5,788 nucleotides of DNA, from the NCBI GenBank assembly GCA_029007575.1, contig JAQXIB010000107.1:1-5788 (forward strand), given 5' to 3'. The position numbers and the translations under genes are program-made. This DNA comes from Clostridiales bacterium. Its GTDB lineage: Bacteria; Bacillota; Clostridia; Oscillospirales; Ruminococcaceae. Below are positions 1-5,556 of the stretch, piece after piece (within the stretch, counting starts at the first letter, position 1; each line of letters starts with the position of its first letter). The notes beneath the pieces are model-generated. The model was not told the DNA's origin and did no database searches. It was given only the letters and a program-made list of their open reading frames with translations.

Positions 1-94
1 TGTTTCCCACATACACCATTTCAAGCATGGAGAAATCCTTGCTGTCTTTAACGGTGACAACAGGACCGTTGATTGAAAATATAACGTTATTCAA
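1..94 (-). CDS. ntpA: V-type ATP synthase subunit A, N-terminal fragment (runs off left edge)
   Basis: This is the catalytic, ATP-binding subunit of the V1/A1 head; only the first 31 codons are present. Reading from TTG at 94, the peptide starts (M)NNVIFSINGPVVTVKD and ends EMVYVGN at the window edge. The NGPVV motif, followed by a short strand and MxE(M)VYVG, is the conserved N-terminal beta-barrel of subunit A (established family knowledge). The P-loop lies beyond the window. I chose TTG at 94 because the family similarity begins there and GAGGAAAGG lies upstream (115-107). A CTG at 97 or a TTG at 136 is also in frame; the latter has no visible ribosome binding site. The gene follows subunit E after 61 nt in the same direction. 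Position as the next gene after F and E fits V-type operons, where A, B and D usually follow. Product identity is fairly sure despite the short length; the exact start is less sure. Confidence 0.88.
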   Translation of the reverse strand, partial: MNNVIFSINGPVVTVKDSKDFSMLEMVYVGN

Positions 95-106
95 CAGTAT
101 AACATT

Positions 107-115
107 CCTTTCCTC
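107..115 (-). promoter_or_regulatory. Ribosome binding site of ntpA, oddly placed
   Basis: GAGGAAAGG on the minus strand. Its GAGG core is 17 nt, and its AAAGG part 12 nt, from the TTG start of ntpA at 94, which is long. The same core is 6 nt from an ATG at 105 that opens only four codons (M-L-Y-C-stop). The stop of that mini-frame (TGA, 93-91) overlaps the TTG start. The site may therefore act through a decoy or coupled mini-cistron. Confidence 0.55.
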
Positions 116-155
116 AGGGTAATATGCAAAGGACAAACGCCCGGATAATAACAGC

Positions 156-755
156 TTACTGTTCCTGATCGATCATCAATCCGCTGGTCTGGATAAAATA
201 GGAAAACAGTTCATCCAACTTGGAATCAAAGCTTTGGTCGATCATGGTACCGGCAGCTTTATCCAAGAGTATAAATCCGCCAAGCTGAATGCTGCTGTCC
301 TGTTCGACGGAAAATTGCTGCGTAAAATCATTTTCTTGCAGAAGGCTGAGATCCTCCTTGCGAACCAGAATTTTTACATCCTGCATTGACTGGTTTTGGA
401 GACAATCCCGGATGCTGTCTGTTAAATAGCTTGGATAGTCATCGCTTTGCGCAAAATCGCTTAATTGCTTTTTGACATTTTGAAATACTTTGTCTGAAAT
501 TTGGTTGCGATAAAGCAACAACTCTCTCTTTGCGCTTAATTCAGCCTTTGCCATTTGCCGTTTAATATCAGATTGAATCAGATGTACCTGTTCCTGCATA
601 TAATCAAAATATTTATCCATTATTTTTTCATGATGTTCAGACAGAGCGTTTTCTTTGTTGCGGTCTGCTTCTTCGATGGTAGCGTTTACTTTGGCGTCCA
701 CATCCGAAAAAATAATATTTTTAAAACGTTGTAACTTTTCGTCGATCACGGACAT
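156..755 (-). CDS. ntpE: V-type ATP synthase subunit E (peripheral stalk)
   Basis: Subunit E pairs with the small H/G subunit to form the peripheral stalk that ties the A3B3 head to membrane subunit I. The protein is 199 aa, the usual size for this family. Residues 1 to about 100 are charged and helical, with many Glu, Lys and Gln in heptad-like spacing, as expected for the stalk coiled coil. Residues about 105-199 form the globular head-binding domain. It carries the family signature LGGFILLDKAAGTMIDQSF (158-176), equivalent to the usual GG(v/f)-dG-i-vDN-sf segment, followed by the terminal L-DELF helix. ATG at 755 is preceded by a perfect AGGAGG (769-764) with 8 nt spacing, the best site in the window, so the start is secure. 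The gene follows a 279-nt structured gap after F and precedes A by 61 nt. Confidence 0.95.
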   Translation of the reverse strand: MSVIDEKLQRFKNIIFSDVDAKVNATIEEADRNKENALSEHHEKIMDKYFDYMQEQVHLIQSDIKRQMAKAELSAKRELLLYRNQISDKVFQNVKKQLSDFAQSDDYPSYLTDSIRDCLQNQSMQDVKILVRKEDLSLLQENDFTQQFSVEQDSSIQLGGFILLDKAAGTMIDQSFDSKLDELFSYFIQTSGLMIDQEQ

Positions 756-781
756 AATCTAATCCTCCTGGAATGATCCCT

Positions 782-820
782 GATACCGTAAGTGTGCATC
801 GATTCTATGTTTACGGTATC
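782..820 (-). repeat. Perfect 10-bp inverted repeat upstream of ntpE
   Basis: GATACCGTAA (820-811 on the minus strand) and TTACGGTATC (791-782) are perfectly complementary with a 19-nt loop. In the mRNA this hairpin would sit 12 nt before the AGGAGG of ntpE. There is no T-run on the minus strand after it, so it does not look like a terminator. A role in RNA stability, processing or translation of E is inference; a protein-binding site is an alternative. Confidence 0.7.
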
Positions 821-847
821 TTGTTAGCGGCGAATAATGAATAAAAC

Positions 848-896
848 GACAGATTCACAAAGGCTTCCGCCTGTTTCGGCGAAAGCGGTGACTGTC
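848..896 (-). repeat. Long compound hairpin in the F-E gap
   Basis: The minus strand folds as GACAG, TCAC, C, GCTTTCGCC, loop GAAACA (877-872), GGCGGAAGC, CTTT, GTGA, AT, CTGTC. The core is nine uninterrupted pairs (886-878 with 871-863, one G-U). Two outer helices follow: TCAC/GTGA (891-888 with 858-855) and GACAG/CTGTC (896-892 with 852-848). That gives about 18 pairs with small bulges, far more than expected by chance in a 49-nt stretch. No U-tract follows, so it should not terminate transcription of the operon. Confidence 0.75.
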
Positions 897-913
897 ATAA
901 CAAATCAGTTGAG

Positions 914-943
914 CCCGTCATGAACATATCAATGACAGACGGG
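914..943 (-). repeat. Bulged hairpin in the F-E gap
   Basis: On the minus strand CCC, bulge GTCT, GTCAT, bulge T, GA, loop TATGT, then TCATGACGGG: ten pairs with two bulges. An alternative register pairs CCCGTC with GACGGG. On the plus strand the stem is followed by TTTTT at 947-951, which resembles a terminator facing the opposite way from the operon, but no plus-strand gene is visible nearby. Confidence 0.5.
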
Positions 944-961
944 AGCTTTTTCTGAAACAAT

Positions 962-985
962 CTGCGAAAATAGAAATTTCAGCAG
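962..985 (-). repeat. Small hairpin in the F-E gap
   Basis: Minus-strand CTGC, bulged T, GAAA, 7-nt loop, TTTC, GCAG: eight pairs with one bulge. Weak by itself; it is listed because it belongs to a run of five inverted repeats between ntpF and ntpE. Confidence 0.45.
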
Positions 986-1012
986 TAATGAACGGCAAGC
1001 TCTCAGTGAAGA

Positions 1013-1037
1013 TAAAATATTAGAATTTAATATTTTA
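1013..1037 (-). repeat. AT-only 9-bp inverted repeat at the ntpF stop codon
   Basis: TAAAATATT (1037-1029 on the minus strand) and its complement AATATTTTA (1021-1013), 7-nt loop. The TAA stop of ntpF is the first three bases of the stem. All pairs are A-T, so the hairpin would be weak in RNA. Confidence 0.45.
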
Positions 1038-1349
1038 AATCTGAATACCGATTGCTTCATAAATATATTGTGAAATCGTATCGCTGATGTTAGAGGTACT
1101 GTGACGATCGGGAATTTCTACGATCAAGGGACGCTTACGGTTTAGCTTGAAATCATAGATAATTTCAGGGCATTGCTTCATTAATTTTTCTGTGATTAAA
1201 ATAATACCATATTCCGGATCATTGCAGATATCTTCCAACTTTTGGGCAATTTCCTTTTTTTCATGCAGAACAACGCCCTCAATGCCGGCAAGGCGCATGC
1301 CGATTTGTGTATCGATATTGTCACTGATTAGATAAAATTTCATCGTCAT
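1035..1349 (-). CDS. ntpF: V-type ATP synthase subunit F (central shaft)
   Basis: Subunit F is the small Rossmann-like protein that binds subunit D in the central rotor shaft (called NtpG in Enterococcus hirae). The product is 104 aa, normal for the family. Hallmarks: FYLISDNIDTQIGMRLAGIEG near the N-terminus (5-25; compare the usual i-gD-dtv-GFrLaGi-g), YGIILITEKL (47-56), and PLIVEIPD (74-81). Two starts are possible: ATG at 1349 (AAGGA 6 nt upstream) or ATG at 1343 (AAAGG 8 nt upstream). The second gives MKFYLISDN, which is how many homologues begin. The gene lies 114 nt after K and 279 nt before E. A 6-bp hairpin (1377-1359) partly overlaps its ribosome binding site. Confidence 0.94.
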   Translation of the reverse strand: MTMKFYLISDNIDTQIGMRLAGIEGVVLHEKKEIAQKLEDICNDPEYGIILITEKLMKQCPEIIYDFKLNRKRPLIVEIPDRHSTSNISDTISQYIYEAIGIQI

Positions 1350-1358
1350 AGCCTTTCC

Positions 1359-1377
1359 TTGCAGAATGCTGCTGCAA
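1359..1377 (-). promoter_or_regulatory. Hairpin abutting the ntpF ribosome binding site
   Basis: Minus-strand TTGCAG (1377-1372), loop CAGCATT, CTGCAA (1364-1359): six perfect pairs. The last two bases of the stem are the first two of AAGGAAAGG (1360-1352), the ntpF ribosome binding site, so folding would partly mask it. Function is inference. Confidence 0.5.
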
Positions 1378-1463
1378 TAAGATTTCGGTTTCTTTTAGCA
1401 GAAATAAAACTCGTTTAAAAGTCAAATCAAATGAATACTTTTTCTCTGTTAGGCAGACTGTTT

Positions 1464-1880
1464 TTATAGTTTACCTAAAATCATAAAGGAAATTAACAAT
1501 CCATATAACGCGACACCTTCGCCCAAAGCAACGAAGATCAACGATTTACCGAATGCTTTCGGATCTTCGGAGAAAGCACCGATAGCAGCAGGAGCGGCAG
1601 AAGCCACAGCAATACCGGCGCCCAAAGCGGAAAGTCCGGTAACCAAAGCGGCGGCAAGATAACCCATTCCGGCAGCACTTCCGGCAGCAGCAGTGGTTTC
1701 AGCGGAAACGATACCACTGATCGGGAAAAAGATCGATAATGCTATCACACCAAAGAATGCGCACAAATTGTAAATAACGGCACGTTTTGCCTTTTTACCG
1801 GTGGTGATGCCTCTGTAAACAGGAATAAGCGGCATAGCTAACAAAACGACGATTGCAAGCGGAATTAAAAATTTAATCAT
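1464..1880 (-). CDS. ntpK: V-type ATP synthase subunit K (membrane rotor ring, c-type subunit)
   Basis: This subunit forms the ion-carrying rotor ring. With the start I prefer, it has 138 aa and four hydrophobic segments: about 4-22, 34-56, 70-103 and 112-135. The last two are the classic Gly/Ala-rich hairpin joined by the cytoplasmic loop SEDPKAFG (104-111). Glu121, in LGEGVALYGLL, is the ion-binding carboxylate. The first pair lacks the Gly-rich pattern and any membrane carboxylate. It ends in GIVSAE (56-61), which resembles a signal-peptidase site. Gln and Ser/Thr ligands typical of sodium-binding rings appear replaced (Val92, Gly122), which hints at proton coupling. Start choice: the upstream ATG at 1895 would add MEELI, but its own bases supply GGAGGAA, placed 6 nt before ATG at 1880, so 1880 is the true start. 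The gene lies 155 nt after I and 114 nt before F. Confidence 0.95.
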   Translation of the reverse strand: MIKFLIPLAIVVLLAMPLIPVYRGITTGKKAKRAVIYNLCAFFGVIALSIFFPISGIVSAETTAAAGSAAGMGYLAAALVTGLSALGAGIAVASAAPAAIGAFSEDPKAFGKSLIFVALGEGVALYGLLISFMILGKL

Positions 1881-1886
1881 GATAAG

Positions 1887-1893
1887 TTCCTCC
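1887..1893 (-). promoter_or_regulatory. Ribosome binding site that fixes the ntpK start
   Basis: GGAGGAA on the minus strand, 6 nt before ATG at 1880. It overlaps the upstream in-frame ATG at 1895 (ATGGAGGAA), which has no ribosome binding site of its own. This argues that the shorter reading frame is the real one. Confidence 0.85.
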
Positions 1894-1939
1894 ATTGAAT
1901 GAAAAGTATTCGGCTTTCACCGATTGAGCAATATTTTTA

Positions 1940-1967
1940 TTGCGCCGCACCGCGGTGTGCGAAGCAA
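1940..1967 (-). repeat. GC-rich hairpin in the I-K gap
   Basis: Minus-strand TTGC, TT, CGCAC, loop ACCGCG, GTGCG, GC, GCAA: nine pairs split by a 2x2 internal loop. It lies about 50 nt before the ntpK ribosome binding site and has no U-tract after it. It stands out in an otherwise A+T-rich gap. A role in raising expression of the multi-copy ring subunit is possible but inferred. Confidence 0.55.
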
Positions 1968-2011
1968 ACTAAAACAGAACAAGAAACACATAAAGACGAT
2001 ATTGTGTTGAC

Positions 2012-2030
2012 AAACGGCTGAGATCCGTTT
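2012..2030 (-). repeat. Short hairpin just after the ntpI stop
   Basis: Minus-strand AAACGG (2030-2025), loop ATCTCAG, CCGTTT (2017-2012). Pairing can extend by two bases if one A is bulged. It starts 5 nt after the TAG stop of ntpI. No T-run follows, so it is a possible 3' end stabiliser rather than a terminator. Confidence 0.4.
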
Positions 2031-2035
2031 TGTTC

Positions 2036-3979
2036 CTATTTTTCTTTCTCAGCCATATAATTGATTTTGGAAACGACAAACGGTTTCCCGTCGCCCTCAA
2101 AGAAGCGGCTGAAAATTTCGTAAAACTCCAGTCTTAATACCTGGATACCGACGATCAAGCCTTCCATTCCCATAACCAAAATGTTTCCGAAAATAATCAC
2201 GATCGGACTTCCGACGGCACTGAAGGAGTGAGCCAGCGTGAATACCACCGCCATCATCCCGGCATGGCTGAGAATAAAACCGCCGACACGAAGGAATGAC
2301 ATAGTGTTGGTGATATAACTGAGTAGAAATTCAAACAGCTCGAAAAAGTTTTCGGTAATAAATCCGCCGATACCGCCTTCGGGCTTGATGTCTTTCCTTT
2401 TTTTACAGAGCTTGGACAACGGATCACGCAAAAACATTAATAACAGCGGGATCACGATACATATCACGATGAAGATCGGATTAAAGATGTTGATATCCAA
2501 TAAGAGCATCAATCCGGCACCGACTACTATACTGCCGTATAATACTAATCCTGCCAGTCCGTTGGCACCGAAAAAGGCTCGTTCGTAATTCTTGTGCTTG
2601 ATTCCCAATATAATGTTGATGATAATGGTCAGGATGATCATGAACGCACCTAAAACGACGGCTCCGATCAAAATGCTGTTGGTGGATTCCATGACTTCGA
2701 TCGGCTTGCTTTCCAGATGAAACACCTTTTGATAGAAAGGATTCAGCAAATCCTCAAAGCCAAATACCGATCCGTAAATGACTCCGAAAAAGGCACTGGA
2801 AAAACCGATGCGAACCAAAATTTTTCCGAAATCCATTTTTTTCAGCTTGTACATCAAGAAACCGATTAAGGAAATCACCAGTCCTTGTCCGACGTCCCCA
2901 AACATCAATCCGAACAGCAGGGTATAGGTGATTGCCACAAGGGGAGTAGGGTCAATATCGGTGTGAGAGGGAAGACCGTACATGGTTACGAAGCTTTCAA
3001 AGGGCTTGGAAAACCACCCGTTTTTCAATTTGACCGGCGGTGTTAAGGACGGGTCTGCGTCCTGGGGCTTCATCACGCAGCTAACACTGCGGATTTCTTT
3101 GAAGCCAAGCTGAAATTCTTCTTTCTGAGAAAAGGGGATGAATCCGTTTAAATAAAAATGATTGTTGAATACGGCAACGTATTTTCGCATATCAAAGGTT
3201 TCATTTAACGAGGTAAGCTTGCTGAACAGCATATTGATTTCTTTTATGTGTTCATCGCTGATTTTTTTCAGTTCTTCCTGATAGAAAGCGTATTGCTTTT
3301 CGGATTCTTCCAATGTATGACGGATTTCTTTAATGGCGCTGTCCGGCGTGCCGTGCGCATAATCCGGAACCCAAATGCGCTCATAAAACAGCGAGGCGAA
3401 AATATCATCGATGACCGAGATCTTTGCGGTAGGAGCGATATAATATCCCCAATAATAATCATCATTGTGGTCGTAATCGAAGAAAAAGAAAGTTTTATGA
3501 TCATAGTAGGATAGTTTTTTATAGCTGTCCACCGGCAGACGCCCGAATCGCACCTGCACTTCCTTACAGGCGAAAAGCGTATCAAAATCAACCGGACTGC
3601 CTTTTAAATGTTCCAATTGCTTGATCGTCTGTTCATAATCGGAAATCTGTTTTTTCAGTGTGGATTTTTTCTCGCTCAAATCATGTACTTTACTCTCTAA
3701 TTCATTTACTTTATCCGCAAGCTGATCATTCGGAATCTTCAACTCGGAAAAATCGGCATATTGTACGTTTACGGATATATCTGCGGCAATGTCCAGTAAT
3801 TTTTTCAGCGGTGCAGAATAGGGGTTGGTTTCATTCAGCAGTACAAATCCGTTTCCGGCTGTATTGTGTACGGCGGATTCAATATGAAAACATTCACTGA
3901 CGCAGCATTGATTTAAGGTGGCGTCAAGATCTTCCATATTTCCGACGATATTCACCAATGCCATTTTCTCAATTGACAT
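2036..3979 (-). CDS. ntpI: V-type ATP synthase subunit I (membrane stator, a-type subunit)
   Basis: Subunit I holds the ion half-channels beside the K ring and anchors the peripheral stalks. The protein is 647 aa, typical of the family. Residues 1 to about 340 are the cytoplasmic arm. It opens MSIEKMALVNIVGNMEDLD, has a coiled coil at about 85-125, a DDYYWGYYIAP segment (173-183) and a second helical stretch at about 212-260. From about 345 come roughly seven or eight membrane segments. Signatures are TPLVAITYTLLFGLMFGDVGQG (345-366 region), YGSVFGFED (402-410), SYITNTMSFLRVGG (554-567) and EGLIVGIQVLRLEFYEIFSRFF (606-627). Arg564 and Arg616 match the two conserved arginines of the last helices; the first is the one thought to face the rotor carboxylate. 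ATG at 3979 is preceded by AAAGGA at 12 nt, with an in-frame stop just upstream, so the start is secure. It lies 29 nt after C. Confidence 0.96.
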   Translation of the reverse strand: MSIEKMALVNIVGNMEDLDATLNQCCVSECFHIESAVHNTAGNGFVLLNETNPYSAPLKKLLDIAADISVNVQYADFSELKIPNDQLADKVNELESKVHDLSEKKSTLKKQISDYEQTIKQLEHLKGSPVDFDTLFACKEVQVRFGRLPVDSYKKLSYYDHKTFFFFDYDHNDDYYWGYYIAPTAKISVIDDIFASLFYERIWVPDYAHGTPDSAIKEIRHTLEESEKQYAFYQEELKKISDEHIKEINMLFSKLTSLNETFDMRKYVAVFNNHFYLNGFIPFSQKEEFQLGFKEIRSVSCVMKPQDADPSLTPPVKLKNGWFSKPFESFVTMYGLPSHTDIDPTPLVAITYTLLFGLMFGDVGQGLVISLIGFLMYKLKKMDFGKILVRIGFSSAFFGVIYGSVFGFEDLLNPFYQKVFHLESKPIEVMESTNSILIGAVVLGAFMIILTIIINIILGIKHKNYERAFFGANGLAGLVLYGSIVVGAGLMLLLDINIFNPIFIVICIVIPLLLMFLRDPLSKLCKKRKDIKPEGGIGGFITENFFELFEFLLSYITNTMSFLRVGGFILSHAGMMAVVFTLAHSFSAVGSPIVIIFGNILVMGMEGLIVGIQVLRLEFYEIFSRFFEGDGKPFVVSKINYMAEKEK

Positions 3980-4008
3980 CGCTAATTACCATCCTTTCTT
4001 TTTTTTCA

Positions 4009-5052
4009 TTAAAAGAGAACTAACAGCTTTCGAATTTCTTCCGCTGACAATTCATAGCGCACACCCTCAATAATGTTGGTGATATTGATTAATTCCATTT
4101 GAGCCAATGACAGAAAGCAGTACACTACTGCCGGAGCATTGGAAGAAAATCGAAGCAACTGTTTGTTATAATACGCATTTAAGCGTCTGATATCATCTTC
4201 GATGTAGGAAAATTCATCGTTGTCAATTTTATTTCCGTATGAACTGGAACTGATTGTCCGGAAAATATCCTCGCCGGATTCTGCATGCAGCAGATTTTCT
4301 AGCCGTTCCTTTTTTAGCTTGTACGTGAAAGGAAACAGATATTTTCGTATTTCCTCTCCGTTCATTTTAAAAAATGATTTCAGACGAAAAATAGTGGAAA
4401 CATTAATTAATTCGATTTCGATTTTTAATATTTCCTCCAGTTCTTCCCGATGCTTGCCTTTAAAATCGCGCTGAATCAGCGAAAACATTTGGGTGTAGTA
4501 CAAAGTTCGCAACGCAACCTCACATTCGGTGTAATCGATCAGTTCTCCGCTTTTGGGTGTGAATTGTCGAAGCACTTTTTCGTAAGGCGTTTTGTCGATC
4601 ACCTGAAGCAAATCTTCAAAAGTTTTGACTTTGGCAAGCTCGATCATCGGAAAAGTTGCATGTGCAATCAAATATCCGGGTAAATCGACAATAAAATTTT
4701 CGGTGTTATTCGCATTAATGCCCATAATACAGCGCAGAATCTGTTCGATTTCAAGCCGAGAAATGGCAAAGGATAAAAAGTTGTGCTTTCCCGAAACATC
4801 ATAATGCGTCAAGCGAATATATTTATTAAACAAAGATTTATGAAGCAATAGTTCAAGCTGACCGCGGTGAACGCTTTCCGGATAAATGTTGGACAGAATA
4901 TCAGCGTAACCGGGCGTCTCTTTTAAATAGGCCGCAATTTCCCGAACTGACTTCATTCGCACAAGATCCTGATAGTTTTCATTCGTTAACCGCTTTCCGT
5001 ACATGGCGCGGGATTTTGTGATCATAGCTTTATTAGAAAGCGAATTTAACAC
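4009..5052 (-). CDS. ntpC: V-type ATP synthase subunit C (rotor funnel, homologue of vacuolar subunit d)
   Basis: Subunit C is the all-helical funnel that seats the central shaft on the K ring. The product is 347 aa, close to the family's usual 320-350. It is mostly charged amphipathic helix with no membrane segment. Recognisable parts are the N-terminal AMYGKRLTNENYQDLVRM region (about 16-33), repeated DLL/EIL helices, and the C-terminal ELINITNIIEGVRYELSAEEIRKLL (320-344). The last matches the family's closing E--Ni--Ii-G-ry-l--eeI motif. Start: GTG at 5052, with AAGGAG (5068-5063) 10 nt upstream. A GTG two bases earlier runs into a stop at once. An internal ATG at codon 10 is possible but has no better site. 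The gene comes second, ahead of I. In the E. hirae ntp operon C comes after I, K and E, so the order here differs. Confidence 0.93.
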   Translation of the reverse strand: MLNSLSNKAMITKSRAMYGKRLTNENYQDLVRMKSVREIAAYLKETPGYADILSNIYPESVHRGQLELLLHKSLFNKYIRLTHYDVSGKHNFLSFAISRLEIEQILRCIMGINANNTENFIVDLPGYLIAHATFPMIELAKVKTFEDLLQVIDKTPYEKVLRQFTPKSGELIDYTECEVALRTLYYTQMFSLIQRDFKGKHREELEEILKIEIELINVSTIFRLKSFFKMNGEEIRKYLFPFTYKLKKERLENLLHAESGEDIFRTISSSSYGNKIDNDEFSYIEDDIRRLNAYYNKQLLRFSSNAPAVVYCFLSLAQMELINITNIIEGVRYELSAEEIRKLLVLF

Positions 5053-5095
5053 ACTATCCTGTCTCCTTTCCGTTGCTTAATCGGCACCGATCTTT

Positions 5096-5407
5096 CTATT
5101 TTTTAAGGACTTTTTGAAATAAATCGTGTTCCCATTTTTCATGATGCTGTTCATACATATGATCGAGCCTTTTTTTCTGCTCCGCAAGTTTTTCAGACAA
5201 TACGCCGATTTTTTCAGCCAGCATGACGTTTTGGTTTTCTCTCATCCGATTTAACTTATCGTTGCTGTTCTTTTGGGTTTCGATATCCATCTTTTTTATT
5301 TCTTCCAGCGTATCTTGTTCGGCTTTTTGCTGATAGGCTTCGGCATCGATGTATTTTTGCTGAGCCATTTTGTCTATTTCAATGATTTGCTGAATGATCG
5401 TTTGCAT
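5096..5407 (-). CDS. V-type ATP synthase small peripheral-stalk subunit (H/G type)
   Basis: This 103-aa protein is almost wholly one charged helix (Gln, Lys and Glu rich, no Pro, Gly or Cys clusters), consistent with a coiled coil over nearly its full length. It opens MQTIIQQIIEIDKMAQ and continues with heptad-like spacing through LNRMRENQNVMLAEKIGVLSE (about 52-72). Size, composition and first place in a V-type operon match the subunit called H or G (NtpF in E. hirae), which pairs with E to form the peripheral stalk. Sequence alone would allow other coiled-coil proteins, so identity leans on context. I leave the symbol blank because naming conflicts between species. ATG at 5407 is the only sensible start, since an in-frame TAG lies just upstream. 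Its ribosome binding site (AAAGG, 5425-5421) is weak, with 13 nt spacing. Subunit C follows after 43 nt. Confidence 0.85.
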   Translation of the reverse strand: MQTIIQQIIEIDKMAQQKYIDAEAYQQKAEQDTLEEIKKMDIETQKNSNDKLNRMRENQNVMLAEKIGVLSEKLAEQKKRLDHMYEQHHEKWEHDLFQKVLKK

Positions 5408-5437
5408 GATTGATGACCAGCCTTTCTATAAAAATCG

Positions 5438-5454
5438 CCGTTTTGTTTCAACGG
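5438..5454 (-). promoter_or_regulatory. Weak attenuator-like hairpin in the operon leader
   Basis: Minus-strand CCGTT (5454-5450), loop GAAACAA, AACGG (5442-5438), then CGA and TTTTT (5434-5430). A stem plus T-run is terminator-like, but the stem has only five pairs and the T-run is interrupted soon after. It sits just before the first gene's ribosome binding site. Confidence 0.3.
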
Positions 5455-5481
5455 GAGAATATCTTGTTTGAGCCGCTCTGA

Positions 5482-5513
5482 CTGTAAACAGAGATACCTT
5501 TTGGCATTTACAG
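5482..5513 (-). promoter_or_regulatory. Leader hairpin with a competing alternative fold
   Basis: CTGTAAA (5513-5507) pairs with TTTACAG (5488-5482), and inside it TGCC (5506-5503) pairs with GGTA (5498-5495) around an AAAA loop. A rival fold pairs CTCTG (5493-5489) with CAGAG (5480-5476) around the same TTTACAG. The two cannot form together. No known riboswitch family is recognised. Confidence 0.4.
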
Positions 5514-5529
5514 GAAGTATTTACTTCCT
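5512..5529 (-). promoter_or_regulatory. 18-bp dyad, candidate operator
   Basis: AGGAAGTA, two-base spacer, TACTTCCT: a perfect 8-bp dyad. It starts about 18-30 bp downstream of the two candidate -10 boxes, where a bound repressor would block early transcription. As RNA it could also form a hairpin. The regulator is unknown; I do not recognise the motif. Confidence 0.55.
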
Positions 5530-5534
5530 ATTAA

Positions 5535-5556
5535 TAATATATACTTAATATATACT
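5535..5556 (-). repeat. Perfect 11-bp tandem repeat in promoter region
   Basis: Two head-to-tail copies of AGTATATATTA on the minus strand (5556-5546 and 5545-5535), without a mismatch. One candidate -10 box (TATATT) lies within the first copy, so the second copy repeats that box. Adjacent to the 18-bp dyad. Confidence 0.7.

Noticed and set aside
824..927. Two tiny minus-strand frames in the F-E gap: 10 codons (927-895) overlapping by ATGA a 24-codon frame (898-824)
   Set aside because: Neither has a ribosome binding site, both run through strong hairpin sequences, and the peptides resemble nothing I know. Coincidence is likelier.
914..951. Plus-strand terminator (stem then TTTTT)
   Set aside because: No plus-strand gene lies upstream of it, the stem is bulged, and its T-run is explained equally well by local composition. 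Kept only as a hairpin.
1881..1895. Upstream ATG at 1895 extending subunit K by five residues (MEELI)
   Set aside because: Its bases are the ribosome binding site GGAGGAA for ATG at 1880, and it has no site of its own.
3248..3514. Plus-strand open frame of 88 codons inside ntpI
   Set aside because: It lies wholly antisense to a clear subunit I coding region, with low-complexity runs (repeated Ile) from the complement of Asp/Tyr-rich codons. The other antisense frames at 2385-2588, 3658-3900, 4220-4474 and 4450-4683 are rejected for the same reason.
3268..3591. Minus-strand open frame of 107 codons in another frame of ntpI
   Set aside because: It is out of frame within a continuous, well-matched subunit I gene, with no start signals and no recognisable protein. 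There is no sign of a frameshift in ntpI.
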